From: DAITQM01 sp039794245
GTDB lineage: Bacteria; Pseudomonadota; Gammaproteobacteria; Xanthomonadales; Wenzhouxiangellaceae
Direction: 5' to 3'
Length of the DNA: 64,000 nt
Assembly (NCBI GenBank): GCA_039794245.1
Contig: JBDIVS010000004.1
Coordinates: 78,912 to 142,911, forward strand
The notes under the pieces were generated by a model. The model searched no databases. It was given only the letters and a program-made list of their open reading frames with translations, and was not told where the DNA came from. Every line of letters begins with the position of its first letter. Position 1 is the first letter of the stretch. The position numbers were made by a program, and so were the translations under genes. Positions 50,324-58,685 of this stretch are shown here, piece by piece.

Positions 50324-52842
50324 ACAAACCGATCGCCGGTTGGCGGCAGTTTGCAGAACGCCTGGTTTTCACCCGCCGGCCGCTGGTGCTCGCGGTTTTT
50401 GCCCTGTTGACGCTGCTGATGCTGGGCCTTGCCAGCCAGCTCAAGGTCGATGCCGGCTTCATGAAGCAGTTGCCGATCGAGCACGAGTACATGCAGACGT
50501 TCCAGTTCTATCAGGAGTTCGGCGGCGCCAACCGCGTGCTCGTCGCCCTGATGGCCAAAGACGGCGACATGTTCGACGCCGATTATTTCAAGGCGCTGGA
50601 GGAAATCACCAACCGCGTGTTTTTTATTCCCGGCGTCGAGCGGGCTAGCGTCCGCTCGCTGTTCACGCCCAACGTCCGCTTTACCGAAATCGTCGAGGAT
50701 GGTTTCGCCGGCGGCAACGTGATTCCCGCCGATTTCGCACCGTCTCCGGAGATGTTCGAGCGGGTGCGCGGCAACATCGTCAAATCGGGCGAGATCGGCC
50801 GCCTGGTCGCCGAGGATTTCGGCGGTGCGATGGTCTGGGCCAACCTGATGGAGAACGATCCGCAAACCGGCGAGAAGATCGATTACCAGGACATCGCCCG
50901 GCGGCTCGAACAGATCCGCACCGATTTCGAGAACGACGCGCACAGCATCCACATCATCGGTTTTGCCAAAATCATCGGCGACATCGCCGACGGTGCTAAA
51001 AGTGTGGTCGGGTTTTTCTTTATCTCGCTGCTCCTGACCGCGGCACTGCTCTACTGGTTCACCCGCTCAGTGAAGCTGACGATCCTGCCGCTGGCCTGCT
51101 CGATCATCGCCGTGATCTGGCAGCTCGGCGCGCTCAGGCTGTTCGGCTTCGGCATCGACCCGATGAACATCCTGACGCCGTTTCTGATTTTTGCGATCGC
51201 TGTCAGTCACGGCGTGCAGATGATTACCGCCTACACCGTCGAAAAGTTTTTCTCGGGCCGTTCGCCCGATGCTTGCCGGGCCGAGAATCTCAGTCTCGAT
51301 TCAATCCCGATCGCCGACGGCCTGGGCGCGGCGCGCGGCGCCTTCCGCAAGTTATTGGCGCCGGGTATCATCGCCCTGCTCAGCGATACGATCGGCTTTC
51401 TGACCATCTTGTTCATCAATATCCGGATCATCCAGGAACTGGCCATCACCGCCAGTGTCGGCGTCGCGGTGATCATCCTGACCAACCTGATATTGTTGCC
51501 GGTGTTGTTGTCGTATGTCCGGGTCGGCGACGAGCAGCGCTACCGCGAACGTCTTTATCGCAAGGCCGGCGAACATAACAAGCTTTGGCTCTGGCTGGCC
51601 GCTTTCGCCCGGCCGCGCCCGGCGCTGGCGGCGATCGCCGTCGGGGCGGTATTGTTCGCTTTCGGATACACGAAAAGCCAGCAGGTGCAGATCGGCGATT
51701 CCCAAGCCGGTGTGCCAGAACTAAGGCAATCGTCGCGTTACAACCAGGACGCCGACCTGATCAGCCACCGTTTTGCACTCGGTGTCGATGTGATCGGCGT
51801 GATCGGCGAGACCACATCCCAGGCGTGCACCGAAGACTATCAGGTGATGCGCAACATCGACGACTTTGCCTGGTTGATCAGCAACGTCGAAGGTGTGCAG
51901 AAGGTCATTTCCCTGCCGCAGGTCGCCAAAATGATCAACGCCGGCTGGAACGAAGGCAATCCGCACTGGCGCGTGCTGTCGCGCGACAATTACGTGATGC
52001 GCCAGGCGCTCGGCAACATCGAAACCGACACTGGGCTTTTGAACCGCGAGTGCAGTGCGATGCCGGTTTTGATCTTCACCGAGGATCACAAAGCCGAAAC
52101 GATCCGCCGTCTCGTGACCAGAGTCAAAGAGCTGCGCCAGCAACTCAATATCGACCCAGAAGTGCTGATCGAGACACCGCTGCCCAAAGGTCCGGACGAA
52201 GCGGGCGGTGGGCCACTTGACGGCGCGGCTGCGAGCCGGCCGCTGTTCGGCGATGGTGATACCTGCAAGGCCATCACCGCCGAGGGTTCGTGCCTGCGCT
52301 TCCGGCTGGCGACCGGCAACGTCGGCGTGATGGCGGCGGTCAACGAAGTGGTATCGGCGGCACAGACGCCGATCCTGTTCTGGGTCTATGCCGCGATCGT
52401 CGTGCTCTGCCTGGTGACGTTCCGCTCGCTGAGTGCGACGCTGGCCATCGTGCTGCCGCTGGCCATGGTCTCCTATCTGGCCTACACCCTGATGGTCTAT
52501 CTCGGCATCGGCCTCAAGGTCAATACGCTGCCGGTGGTCGCTCTCGGCGTCGGCATCGGCGTCGATTACGGCATTTATATCTACAGCCGCCTGGCGGAGT
52601 TTATGGAACAGGGGCTGGAGATCGGCGAAGCGTATTACCGGGCGCTCAGGCTGACCGGCCGGGCGGTGGTCTTCACCGCCTTGACGCTGGCCGCCGGGGT
52701 CGGCACCTGGCTGTTCTCGGCACTCAAGTTCCAGGCCGACATGGGGCTCTTGTTGTCGTTCATGTTCCTGGTCAACATGATCGGGGCCATCGTCCTGTTG
52801 CCGGCTCTGGTGCTCTGGTTGCGGCGCCTGATCCGGATCTGA
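50320..52842 (+). CDS. MMPL/RND superfamily transporter
   Basis: 840 residues. About twelve membrane helices in the RND 1+5+1+5 pattern: TM1 (LVLAVFALLTLLMLGLA), a periplasmic loop, a five-helix bundle with the SHGVQMI segment (~300), a second loop containing VPELRQSSRYNQDADLIS, and a second bundle with LGVGIGVDYGIYIYSRL (the GxGxDY/IxS proton-relay-like motif). It belongs to the MMPL/hopanoid-transporter-like group that moves lipids or hydrophobic compounds. Last gene of the putative lipase-DUF1302-DUF1329-Ycf48-RND system. 30 bp separate it from the flavoprotein gene. Confidence 0.94.
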   Translation: MNKPIAGWRQFAERLVFTRRPLVLAVFALLTLLMLGLASQLKVDAGFMKQLPIEHEYMQTFQFYQEFGGANRVLVALMAKDGDMFDADYFKALEEITNRVFFIPGVERASVRSLFTPNVRFTEIVEDGFAGGNVIPADFAPSPEMFERVRGNIVKSGEIGRLVAEDFGGAMVWANLMENDPQTGEKIDYQDIARRLEQIRTDFENDAHSIHIIGFAKIIGDIADGAKSVVGFFFISLLLTAALLYWFTRSVKLTILPLACSIIAVIWQLGALRLFGFGIDPMNILTPFLIFAIAVSHGVQMITAYTVEKFFSGRSPDACRAENLSLDSIPIADGLGAARGAFRKLLAPGIIALLSDTIGFLTILFINIRIIQELAITASVGVAVIILTNLILLPVLLSYVRVGDEQRYRERLYRKAGEHNKLWLWLAAFARPRPALAAIAVGAVLFAFGYTKSQQVQIGDSQAGVPELRQSSRYNQDADLISHRFALGVDVIGVIGETTSQACTEDYQVMRNIDDFAWLISNVEGVQKVISLPQVAKMINAGWNEGNPHWRVLSRDNYVMRQALGNIETDTGLLNRECSAMPVLIFTEDHKAETIRRLVTRVKELRQQLNIDPEVLIETPLPKGPDEAGGGPLDGAAASRPLFGDGDTCKAITAEGSCLRFRLATGNVGVMAAVNEVVSAAQTPILFWVYAAIVVLCLVTFRSLSATLAIVLPLAMVSYLAYTLMVYLGIGLKVNTLPVVALGVGIGVDYGIYIYSRLAEFMEQGLEIGEAYYRALRLTGRAVVFTALTLAAGVGTWLFSALKFQADMGLLLSFMFLVNMIGAIVLLPALVLWLRRLIRI

Positions 52843-52872
52843 CCGGCTGGCGGCGCCACTCGTTCGTTCCCG

Positions 52873-54969
52873 ATGAGCCGCCCGGCGCGCCACGATATTC
52901 TTTTCGCGCCGCTGGCCATCGGCCCGGTGACGGCCAAAAACCGCTTCTTTCAGGTGCCGCACTGCAACGGCATGGGGCATGCGATGCCCGAGGCGCACGC
53001 CGCGATGCGCGAGGTGAAAGCCGAAGGCGGCTGGGCGGTGGTTGCCACCGAGGAATGCGAAATCCACCCGAGCGGCGATGTGGCACCGTATATCGAAGCG
53101 CGGTTGTGGGACGATCGCGATATCCCGGCTTTGGCTCTGATGTGCGAGCGGGTGCACGCCCATGGGGCGCTGGCCGCGATCGAACTGACGCACAACGGAC
53201 CGACGGCGTCCAATCTTTATTCCCGCGAAGTCCTGATCGCCCCTTCCCACCAGCCGAGCAAATACGGTTACCCGCAGCAGGCACGGGCGATGAGCAAGGG
53301 CGATATCGCCGAATATCGCCGCTGGCATCGCGATGCCGCACTGCGCGCCCGGCACGCCGGTTTCGATATCGTCTATGTTTACGCCGCGCACGACTTGTCG
53401 CTGGCCATGCACTTTCTGCAGCGCCGGCGCAACCACCGGCTTGACGAATACGGCGGCAGCCTCGAAAACCGCGTCCGCCTGCTCAAGGAACTGTTGCTCG
53501 ACACCCGCGAGGCGGTCGGCGACCGTTGTGCCGTGGCGTTGCGCCTGGCCACCGAGGAACTGCTCGGCGACGGCGGCGTGACGCTCGCCGAGGCACAAGA
53601 CATCGTCGCACTGCTTGCCGAGTTGCCCGATCTTTGGGATGTCAATATCGCCGCCTGGTACAACGATTCGATACCGTCGCGCTACGCCGCCGAAGGGGCG
53701 CAGGAGCCGTTTGTCGCCTTTGTCAAAAAGACGACAAGCAAACCGGTGGTCGGTGTCGGCCGTTTCACCTCGCCCGATACGATGGCCGCGCAGCTCCGCC
53801 GCGGCGTGCTCGACATGATCGGCGCCGCCCGGCCGTCGATCGCCGATCCCTTCTTGCCGCTGAAGATCGAACAGGGGCGAAGCGACGAGATCCGCGAGTG
53901 CATCGGCTGTAACATCTGCGTCAGCGGCGACATGACCTCGACCCCGATCCGCTGCACGCAGAACCCGACGATGGGTGAGGAATGGCGTAAGGGCTGGCAC
54001 CCGGAACGGATCGCGCCGGCGGCGTCGGACGCCCGGATCCTGATCGCCGGCGGCGGTCCGGCTGGGCTCGAAGCCGCCCGCGCCTTAGGCCAAAGAGGCT
54101 ATGAGGTTCACCTGGCCGAGGCCGGGCGCGAACTCGGCGGCCGGGTGAGCCGCGAAGCGCGCCTGCCGGGGCTGGCCGAATGGGCCCGGGTCCGCGATTG
54201 GCGGCTCGGCCGGCTGGCGGCGATGCCGAACGTAACACTGTACCGCGAATCGCCGCTCGACGCCGCGACCATCCTCGAATTCGGCGCCCGGCACATCGCA
54301 CTCGCCACCGGCAGCCGCTGGCGACGCGACGGTTTCGGGCGCAGCAACGCCTACGCCGCGGCCGGGCGGTGCTTTATCCCCGGTTTCGATCGCCACCCGG
54401 TTTTTACGCCGGACGACATCATGGACGGCGTGCTGGAAGGCGATGACTTTCCGGCCGGCGAAGTGGTGGTGTTCGACGACGACGAGTTTTATCTTGCCGG
54501 TGTCATTGCCGAGGCGCTCGCCGCGAGCGGCCGCCGCGTGACGCTGGTGACCCCGGCCGATCAACTCGCCGGCTGGTGCCGCAATACGCTCGACTATCCG
54601 CATCTGCGCCGCCGCCTCGCCGGGCTGGGCATCGCCGTGCTCGTCTCGCACAATATCGAGTCATGGGCCGCCGATCATCTCGTGCTCGCCGACGTCTGGA
54701 GCGGGCGCGAAACCGCGTTGCCGTGCGCCGCGCTGGTCGCCGTGACTTCGCGCCTGCCCGACGAGGCACTGTACCGGGAACTCATCGCCCGTGACTGCGA
54801 TTGGGCGGCGGCCGGCATCGAAACCGTCCGCCTGATCGGCGACGCCGAGGCCCCCGGCCTGATCGCCCACGCCGTCTATTCCGGCCACCGCTACGCCCGC
54901 GAACTCGACGCCCCGCCCCGCGAAGTGCCGTTCACCCGGCGCGTTTGGCCGGTACCCGGCTCGCGCTGA
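52873..54969 (+). CDS. Trimethylamine-dehydrogenase-like FMN/[4Fe-4S]/FAD oxidoreductase
   Basis: 698 residues. N-terminal old-yellow-enzyme barrel (~1-340): FAPLAIGPVTAKNRFFQVPH, HNGPTASNLYSREVLIAPSH, YVYAAHDLSLAMHFLQ, RRNHRLDEYGGSLENRVRLL. The cluster motif is CIGCNIC with a fourth Cys in TPIRCTQNPT (~345-365), then EEWRKGWHPERI, typical of TMADH/DMD. The C-terminal nucleotide-binding domain has ILIAGGGPAGLEAARALG. Relatives demethylate tri/dimethylamine or dimethylglycine or act as enoate reductases; substrate undetermined. May be co-transcribed with the RND system. Confidence 0.9.
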   Translation: MSRPARHDILFAPLAIGPVTAKNRFFQVPHCNGMGHAMPEAHAAMREVKAEGGWAVVATEECEIHPSGDVAPYIEARLWDDRDIPALALMCERVHAHGALAAIELTHNGPTASNLYSREVLIAPSHQPSKYGYPQQARAMSKGDIAEYRRWHRDAALRARHAGFDIVYVYAAHDLSLAMHFLQRRRNHRLDEYGGSLENRVRLLKELLLDTREAVGDRCAVALRLATEELLGDGGVTLAEAQDIVALLAELPDLWDVNIAAWYNDSIPSRYAAEGAQEPFVAFVKKTTSKPVVGVGRFTSPDTMAAQLRRGVLDMIGAARPSIADPFLPLKIEQGRSDEIRECIGCNICVSGDMTSTPIRCTQNPTMGEEWRKGWHPERIAPAASDARILIAGGGPAGLEAARALGQRGYEVHLAEAGRELGGRVSREARLPGLAEWARVRDWRLGRLAAMPNVTLYRESPLDAATILEFGARHIALATGSRWRRDGFGRSNAYAAAGRCFIPGFDRHPVFTPDDIMDGVLEGDDFPAGEVVVFDDDEFYLAGVIAEALAASGRRVTLVTPADQLAGWCRNTLDYPHLRRRLAGLGIAVLVSHNIESWAADHLVLADVWSGRETALPCAALVAVTSRLPDEALYRELIARDCDWAAAGIETVRLIGDAEAPGLIAHAVYSGHRYARELDAPPREVPFTRRVWPVPGSR

Positions 54970-54992
54970 GCCCGTCTCGCGGCCGGTCCGGT

Positions 54993-56276
54993 TCAGTCGA
55001 TCGTTTGCAGCCGCCCGCCGGTGCCGCGCCCGGCCGGCCGGGTGTGCTGGTATCCTTCGATCGTCGCGCGATGGCCCGCTGGGCGCCAGGCCGGGGCGAT
55101 CACGTTCGGCATATCCGAGCGGCCGAGCAGCGTGCCCGGGGCGATGGCGAATTCGCCATAGCGCCGGTTGATTCGATCGACCACGTCGTCGAGCGCCCGG
55201 CGGCCTGCCTCGCCTCGCCGCAACCAGTCCTGTTGACCGGCGCGCGGCCGAAGCGCGCGGGCCGTGATCTGCACCTGGAAAATCCCCTCGCCGTGCCAGA
55301 TGTGATCCACGAAATGCCGGCAGAGGGCGCGGAGCGTGTGGCTGGCGGCGGTCGGCAGCGTGCGGTAGTCGTGTTCCAGCCAGCCGCTTCGGGTCCGCAC
55401 GCCGATCGCAATCCGGCCGGCCTCGTAATCGTGGCGGCGCAGGCGGGCGGCGACTTTCTCGGCCATATGGAGCAGATAGGTGACGACGATCCGGGGGGCG
55501 CGCGTCTCCGGCGGCGTGACCTTGCCGTGCCCGATCGATTGCGGCGCCGGGACGGACAGTTCGAGCGGCGCCGGATCGTGACCGCGGCACACCGACCACA
55601 GGCGGCGGCCGATATCGCCCCAGCGTCCGGCGAGCACGCCGATCGGCAGGCGGGCGACGTCGCCGCAGGTGGTTGCGCCGTAACGGGCCAGGTGGGCGCG
55701 GATGCCGCGCGCGATGCCGCAGATTTCCTCGACCGGCCGCGGCGCCAGCACCTGTCTGACCCGCTCCGGCGGCAGGAGAGTCAGGCCGTCCGGTTTGTGC
55801 CGTTTCGCCGCCCATTTCGCGGTCAGCTTGCCCTCACTGAGGCCGACGCTGGCGCGGATGCCGGAGACCTGGTAGATCACTGCTTTGATGTGCTCGCCGA
55901 TGGCCGGTATCGAGCCGAACAGCTTCTGGCTGGCGGTGACATCCAAAAACGCCTCGTCCACCGAGAACACCTCGATCAGCGGCGTGATCCCGGCCAGCGC
56001 CTGCATGATGCGGGTCGAGATCTCGGCATAGCGTTCCGGCCGGGCCGGCCGCTGCACCAGTTCCGGGCACCGCCGGCGCCCTTCGGGCAAGCGCATACCG
56101 GTCCGCACCCCCCGGGCGCGCGCCTCGTAGGAGCAGGTGATGATGCAGGTGCCGCGCTGGCCGTTGGTCACCGCCACCGGCCGGCCGCGAAGGGCCGGGT
56201 CATCGAGCTGTTCGATGCTGGCGAAGAAGGCATTCATATCGGCCAGGGCGATGGCCCGCTTCCACGGCGTATTCAT
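54993..56276 (-). CDS. Y-family translesion DNA polymerase (UmuC/DinB type)
   Basis: 427 residues. Catalytic carboxylates are present: ALADMNAFFASIEQ at the N-terminus and FSVDEAFLDVT (~105), so it should be active, unlike ImuB. Other blocks: GTCIITCSYEARARGVRTGM, SGIRASVGLSEGKLTAKWAA, ARPVEEICGIARG-like thumb with helix-hairpin-helix (HLARYGATTCGDVARLP), and a little-finger domain. It sits five bases after lexA and shares its promoter. No umuD-like gene is present. Bypasses damaged template during the SOS response. Confidence 0.93.
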   Translation of the reverse strand: MNTPWKRAIALADMNAFFASIEQLDDPALRGRPVAVTNGQRGTCIITCSYEARARGVRTGMRLPEGRRRCPELVQRPARPERYAEISTRIMQALAGITPLIEVFSVDEAFLDVTASQKLFGSIPAIGEHIKAVIYQVSGIRASVGLSEGKLTAKWAAKRHKPDGLTLLPPERVRQVLAPRPVEEICGIARGIRAHLARYGATTCGDVARLPIGVLAGRWGDIGRRLWSVCRGHDPAPLELSVPAPQSIGHGKVTPPETRAPRIVVTYLLHMAEKVAARLRRHDYEAGRIAIGVRTRSGWLEHDYRTLPTAASHTLRALCRHFVDHIWHGEGIFQVQITARALRPRAGQQDWLRRGEAGRRALDDVVDRINRRYGEFAIAPGTLLGRSDMPNVIAPAWRPAGHRATIEGYQHTRPAGRGTGGRLQTID

Positions 56277-56281
56277 GGCGG

Positions 56282-56875
56282 TCAGTAAAAACGGTGCACC
56301 GAGTGCAAGATGCCCTGGATTTCAACCCGCTCAGGGGCGTAGTGGCGGGGCGGGTAGGCCCGGTTCTCGGCGTGCAGCGTGAGGCGGCCGGGACGCTGGT
56401 AAATGCGTTTCAGCGTCACCTCGTGGCCGTCGATCAGGGCGACGACGATGGCGCCGTTGGGCGCCGAGCGCGCCGGCCTGATCAGCACCGTATCGCCGTC
56501 GTAAATGCCGGCGTCGATCATCGAATCGCCGCTGACCAGAAGTTGGTACAGGCCGGGTTGGCGCAGCCGGTCGTGGAAATCGACATATTCGTTTTCGGGC
56601 ACCGCTTCGATCGGCCGGCCGGCGGCGATGCGCCCGGCCAGCGGGATCGGCAACGGCCCGGCGCCGCGCCCGGCGGCCGGCAACCCCAGGCCGCGCGAGC
56701 GGTGCGCCGTGCGCCGCAGGTGGCCGGCGGCGATCAGGGCGTTGACGTAATGGCGCACCGAACCGCGCGAGCGGTAGCCGATCGCCTCGCCGATCTCGCG
56801 CAGCGTCGGGCTGAACCCCCAATCGCGAAGCGCCGTGGTGACGTAATCCAGGATTTTCTGCTCGACCGGTTTCAC
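56282..56875 (-). CDS. LexA-type SOS repressor
   Basis: 197 residues from GTG 56875. N-terminal winged helix with LREIGEAIGYRSRGSVRHYV. The autocleavage pair Ala-Gly is in IPLAGRIAAG (~78-82). The catalytic serine is in LVSGDSMIDAGIYDGDTVLI (~118) and the lysine in DGHEVTLKRIY (~155). It therefore combines repressor and self-cleaving protease, and should be inactivated by RecA filaments. It heads an operon with the Y-family polymerase, resembling the second-LexA cassettes of some proteobacteria; whether it is the cell's only LexA cannot be told. Confidence 0.93.
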   Translation of the reverse strand: MKPVEQKILDYVTTALRDWGFSPTLREIGEAIGYRSRGSVRHYVNALIAAGHLRRTAHRSRGLGLPAAGRGAGPLPIPLAGRIAAGRPIEAVPENEYVDFHDRLRQPGLYQLLVSGDSMIDAGIYDGDTVLIRPARSAPNGAIVVALIDGHEVTLKRIYQRPGRLTLHAENRAYPPRHYAPERVEIQGILHSVHRFY

Positions 56876-56881
56876 CGCGCC

Positions 56882-56910
56882 AGTATATAGTACAAATATA
56901 GTACTTACAA
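56882..56910 (-). promoter_or_regulatory. SOS promoter with LexA box between -35 and -10; leaderless lexA
   Basis: On the minus strand: -35 TTGTAA (56905-56910), 17-bp spacer, -10 TATACT (56882-56887). The palindrome AGTACTATATTTGTACT (56889-56905; 5-bp arms, 7-bp centre) fills the spacer. The start codon GTG 56875 lies six bases after the -10 and there is no Shine-Dalgarno, so transcription likely begins at or beside the start codon. LexA bound here would block polymerase directly. Confidence 0.72.
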
Positions 56911-57066
56911 GTCGCCACGATCACGGCCGACCCGGCCGGGCTTACGGGTGGCAGGTGGCGTAAATCCGGTGGGACGGGTTCGGGATGGGCCCGGCGGGAG
57001 CCGGACCCGGTTTGTCGCCTGCGGTCAGAACGGCCACCAGCTCAGCAGCCAGGCGACAAAGACCGG

Positions 57067-57235
57067 ATCGGGACAGTCACCGACTAGACCGGATCGGGAC
57101 AGTCATCAAAGACTGGATCGGGACAGTCATCAAAGACTGGATCGGGACAGTCATCGACTGAATCGGGACAGTCATCATCGGACCGAGCAAATCAGGACAG
57201 TCATTATCTGCCATCAGCGAATCGGGACAGTCATC
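57067..57235. repeat. Seven clustered ATCGGGACAGTCATC repeats
   Basis: Copies start at 57067, 57093, 57117, 57141, 57162, 57191 and 57221, all in the same direction, 21-30 bp apart; five carry ATCGGGACAGTCAT exactly. Spacers are short and unequal (about 6-15 bp), which excludes CRISPR. It lies in the gap between lexA and the small gene ending at 57284. Similar GGGACAG-type motifs border REP-associated transposase genes in other bacteria, but no such gene is here. The rest of 56911-57283 is gene-free. Confidence 0.7.
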
Positions 57236-57283
57236 ACCTGCCATCGTCCGGGCAAGCCGGGACAGGAGCAGCCGTGATGGCGG

Positions 57284-57484
57284 TCAGCGTAGACGGTCGA
57301 GGGCGGCCACGACCTGGTCGCGGGTGGTTTTGATTGCAGCTGAGAGCGCCTGCTCGGCGTTTTTGGCGCCCGGTGTGCCGCTGCCGCGGTTCAGGCCGGC
57401 GGCGTGTTTTTGCCACAGGTCGAACAGTTTGACGCCCGATTCGTGGGCCGGCCCCGGGATCAGCCGGGTCAGGTCGCGGATCAT
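57284..57484 (-). CDS. Small hypothetical protein (66 residues)
   Basis: MIRDLTRLIPGPAHESGVKL then FDLWQKHAAGLNRGSGTPGA and AIKTTRDQVVAALDRLR. A soluble, probably helical protein with no recognisable domain. AAGGCG precedes the ATG. It follows the single-span membrane protein gene by 12 bp, so the two are probably one unit downstream of speA and the dehydrogenase. Confidence 0.55.
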   Translation of the reverse strand: MIRDLTRLIPGPAHESGVKLFDLWQKHAAGLNRGSGTPGAKNAEQALSAAIKTTRDQVVAALDRLR

Positions 57485-57496
57485 CGTCGCCTTGCC

Positions 57497-57805
57497 TCAG
57501 CCCCCGGTCCACAGATCGCCGTCGCGCCGGGCCGTGGGCTCGGTACCGGCCGGCGTGAAGTAATAGGTCCGGTCGATGATCTGTTGTAGTTCGCCGAGTT
57601 CGACGAGGACGCGGAATCCGGCCTCGCGGATGTTGCGGTGCGCCTCTGAGGTTTCGTTGCGCCAGGTGTTGTAGGCCAGCCCGGTCAGCGCGATGAGCAG
57701 ACTGACAAAGACCACGCCGTGGGTTTTGAGCTGGCGCAGGGTGCGCAGCTCGCGCAGTTGGCGGGCGTCGATTTTCGCCTGTTTAGCCAGTTTTTCCTGG
57801 ACCAT
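57497..57805 (-). CDS. Small single-span membrane protein (102 residues)
   Basis: A basic helical N-terminus (EKLAKQAKIDARQLRELRTL) is followed by one membrane helix, GVVFVSLLIALTGLAYNTW (~31-49), then a periplasmic part beginning RNETSEAHRNIREAGFRVLV and ending with YYFTPAGTEPTARRDGDLWT. No family recognised. It overlaps the end of the upstream dehydrogenase gene by 23 bp, which argues for co-translation. Confidence 0.65.
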   Translation of the reverse strand: MVQEKLAKQAKIDARQLRELRTLRQLKTHGVVFVSLLIALTGLAYNTWRNETSEAHRNIREAGFRVLVELGELQQIIDRTYYFTPAGTEPTARRDGDLWTGG

Positions 57806-58685
57806 GGATCTGTTGCCGCTTGTGCCGGATCAGGGCCGAAATCTCTTCGTCGCCGCGCCCTTCGGCCAGCAGTTGACCGTAATCGGCGAGCGCCGCTTGC
57901 ACGATGGGCAGTGCGGCGCCGATTTCGGCGGCGAGACGGGCGACGATGCCGAGATCCTTGTGCAGCAGCGCCAGCTTGAAGCCGCCGGTGAAGTGGTTGT
58001 CGAGCATACTGGCGCCGCGTTTGTCGAGGAACCAGCAGCCGGCGGCGCCGCCGCGCAGGACTTCGAGCAGGGGCTCGCGCGGCAATTGCAGGGCCTCGGC
58101 CAGCGCCAGGCCCTCGCACACACCTTCGGCGATGCCGGCGACCAGCACCTGGTTCACGGCCTTGGCCGCCTGGCCATTGCCGCTCGGCCCGAGGTGCGTG
58201 ATCTGGGCGCTGTAGCACTCGAGCAACGGGCGGACTTCGTCCAGCACCTCGCGATCGCCACCGGCCATCACCGCCAGCCGGCCGTTTTCGGCGCCTTCGA
58301 CACCGCCGGTCACCGGGGCGTCGATGAAGGCCCCGAGATGGCCGGCCACCTCGGCCGCCAGCCGGCGCGCCGTGGCCGGCGCGACGGTCGAATGATCGAC
58401 GATGATCTGCCCGGGCCGCAGTTCCGGTAGCAACTGCGCAATGACGGCTTCGAGGTCGTCATCGGCGCTGACGCAGGTCAGGATCACCTCGACGCCGGCC
58501 GGCAGATCGGCCAGGCGCTCGATATGCCGGCAGCCGCATTCGGCGGCGAGTGCGGCGGCTTTGTCCGCGTTGCGGTTCCAGACGACGGCGAGCGCGCCAT
58601 AGGCCGCAAGGTGCCGGGCCATCGACCGCCCCATCGCGCCGAGACCGATCCAGCCGGCGCGTGGCAAGGTTCTGCGGTGGGCCAT
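57783..58685 (-). CDS. 3-hydroxyisobutyrate dehydrogenase-family oxidoreductase
   Basis: 300 residues from ATG 58685, which overlaps the speA TGA. Rossmann motif GWIGLGAMGRSMARHL (~11-26), substrate-binding FIDAPVTGGVEGAENGRLAVMAGG (~120-143, given here in part: DAPVTGGVEGAENG), catalytic-lysine region GNGQAAKAVNQVL (~170) and KDLGIVARLAAEIG. Beta-hydroxyacid dehydrogenases of this group reduce or oxidise small 3-hydroxyacids or semialdehydes (tartronate, succinic semialdehyde, 3-hydroxyisobutyrate). Coupling to arginine decarboxylase hints at a role in polyamine breakdown via semialdehydes, an inference only. Confidence 0.88.
   Translation of the reverse strand: MAHRRTLPRAGWIGLGAMGRSMARHLAAYGALAVVWNRNADKAAALAAECGCRHIERLADLPAGVEVILTCVSADDDLEAVIAQLLPELRPGQIIVDHSTVAPATARRLAAEVAGHLGAFIDAPVTGGVEGAENGRLAVMAGGDREVLDEVRPLLECYSAQITHLGPSGNGQAAKAVNQVLVAGIAEGVCEGLALAEALQLPREPLLEVLRGGAAGCWFLDKRGASMLDNHFTGGFKLALLHKDLGIVARLAAEIGAALPIVQAALADYGQLLAEGRGDEEISALIRHKRQQIHGPGKTG

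Noticed and set aside
51721..54000. 759-codon frame on the minus strand
   Set aside because: Covers parts of two well-supported plus-strand genes (RND pump, TMADH-like enzyme) and has no recognisable domain.
57067..57235. CRISPR array
   Set aside because: Repeat core is ~15 bp and spacers are only 6-15 bp and uneven; no cas genes in the window.
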